64,000 nt of DNA from Trochalopteron elliotii (Eukaryota; Chordata; Aves; Passeriformes; Leiothrichidae): positions 186,001-250,000 of the forward strand of contig JANPWX010000211.1 of NCBI GenBank assembly GCA_024734555.1, written 5' to 3'. The notes beneath the pieces were generated by a model, which was given only the letters and a program-made list of their open reading frames with translations, was not told the DNA's origin and did not search any database. Positions 63,841 through 64,000 of this stretch are shown here, piece by piece. Made by a program: the position numbers and the translations under genes. How positions within the stretch are numbered: position 1 is the stretch's first letter; every line of letters begins with the position of its first letter.

Positions 63841-64000
63841 ATTTGGTCCATTTGCATATTGGGGGTTAATCTTCCAATTACAGCTTTAGGTAATGAAGTC
63901 ATTCACCCTAAATTTGCTCCCCCAGCTCACTTTTGTTTACATTTCTCAGGTCTGAGGCAGTGAGGTGTCCTTGATCCCCAGGCCTGGAGAGGAATCCTTG

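Larger units (their letters stand above)
22404..64000 (-). other. GPC1 intron upstream of the exon (partial, probably intron 1)
   Basis: The region between the acceptor and the right edge has no exon encoding the glypican signal peptide or the SCGEVRQ-type N-terminal segment, and no CpG-island promoter. The preceding exon thus lies more than 41.5 kb upstream. In mammals the corresponding intron hosts MIR149; no sequence resembling the mature miR-149 was seen on the minus strand here. The intron carries three LTRs, a minisatellite, a 10-bp tandem repeat and several candidate regulatory stretches, listed separately. Confidence 0.7.
63665..64000 (-). mobile_element. Endogenous retrovirus LTR, minus strand, cut by the window edge (LTR-3)
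   Basis: Read on the minus strand it shows ATTTGCATATTGG-type octamer DNA on the complementary strand, a TATA box (TTTATAAAAAG, about 63833-63840), a poly(A) signal AATAAA (63741-63746 on the minus strand) and a U5-like T-rich segment. It ends near GGCATCACA at about 63665. The 5' part of U3 runs off the right edge. It resembles LTRs common in songbird genomes, but the family is not assigned. It lies in the same orientation as GPC1, within its intron. Confidence 0.75.

Noticed and set aside
1..64000. CR1 LINE insertions, expected in a bird
   Set aside because: I looked for the 3'-terminal ATTCTRTG repeats and familiar 3'-end phrases and saw none. Old 5'-truncated copies may be present but cannot be recognised by eye.

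Overview
The window looks like vertebrate, most probably avian, nuclear DNA. It has low gene density, roughly even A+T and G+C, few CpGs, no bacterial-style gene packing and only short chance open frames. The LTR sequences near the right end resemble passerine endogenous retrovirus LTRs, so a songbird is my best guess; that part is inference from memory of family appearance. The only coding sequence I can support is one 159-bp exon on the minus strand at 22245-22403. It encodes the conserved N-terminal Cys-rich segment of a glypican and matches glypican-1 (GPC1) best, probably exon 2. It has a consensus acceptor and donor, and both flanking introns are phase 1.

Transcription of that gene runs right to left. 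Positions 22404-64000 are therefore upstream intron (probably intron 1, more than 41.5 kb, with exon 1 off the right edge). Positions 1-22244 are downstream intron (probably intron 2, more than 22.2 kb, with exon 3 off the left edge). I found no second exon, CpG-island promoter, tRNA, rRNA, CRISPR array or recognisable miRNA. The long open frames elsewhere (up to 222 codons) are within what chance gives over 128 kb of both strands; the three I traced among the longest begin at GTG or TTG rather than ATG.

The intronic DNA holds: (i) simple repeats and short tandem duplications at 1382, 12807, 20667, 22172, 25691, 27010, 34609 and 44320; (ii) a 10-bp tandem repeat (42271-42325) followed 350 bp later by a run of seven C-tracts that would form a G-quadruplex on the GPC1 coding strand (42676-42711); (iii) a nine-unit minisatellite (49557-49893) mixing 36- and 40-bp unit types, each unit carrying a CAGCTG E-box and an AGGTCA half-site; (iv) three different LTRs within the last 4.8 kb (59242-59795 and 60163-60465 on +, 63665-64000 on -), with a 7-base assembly gap between the first two; (v) several A+T-rich stretches dense in homeodomain, SOX or E-box motifs that could be conserved enhancers; and (vi) a 28-bp near-identical sequence occurring twice, 6.5 kb apart.

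I found no undescribed multi-gene system here. The parts most worth a second look are the minisatellite, the G-quadruplex/10-bp repeat pair, the LTR cluster (one LTR is in GPC1 sense orientation with its own TATA and poly(A) signals), and the unexplained 28-bp pair.
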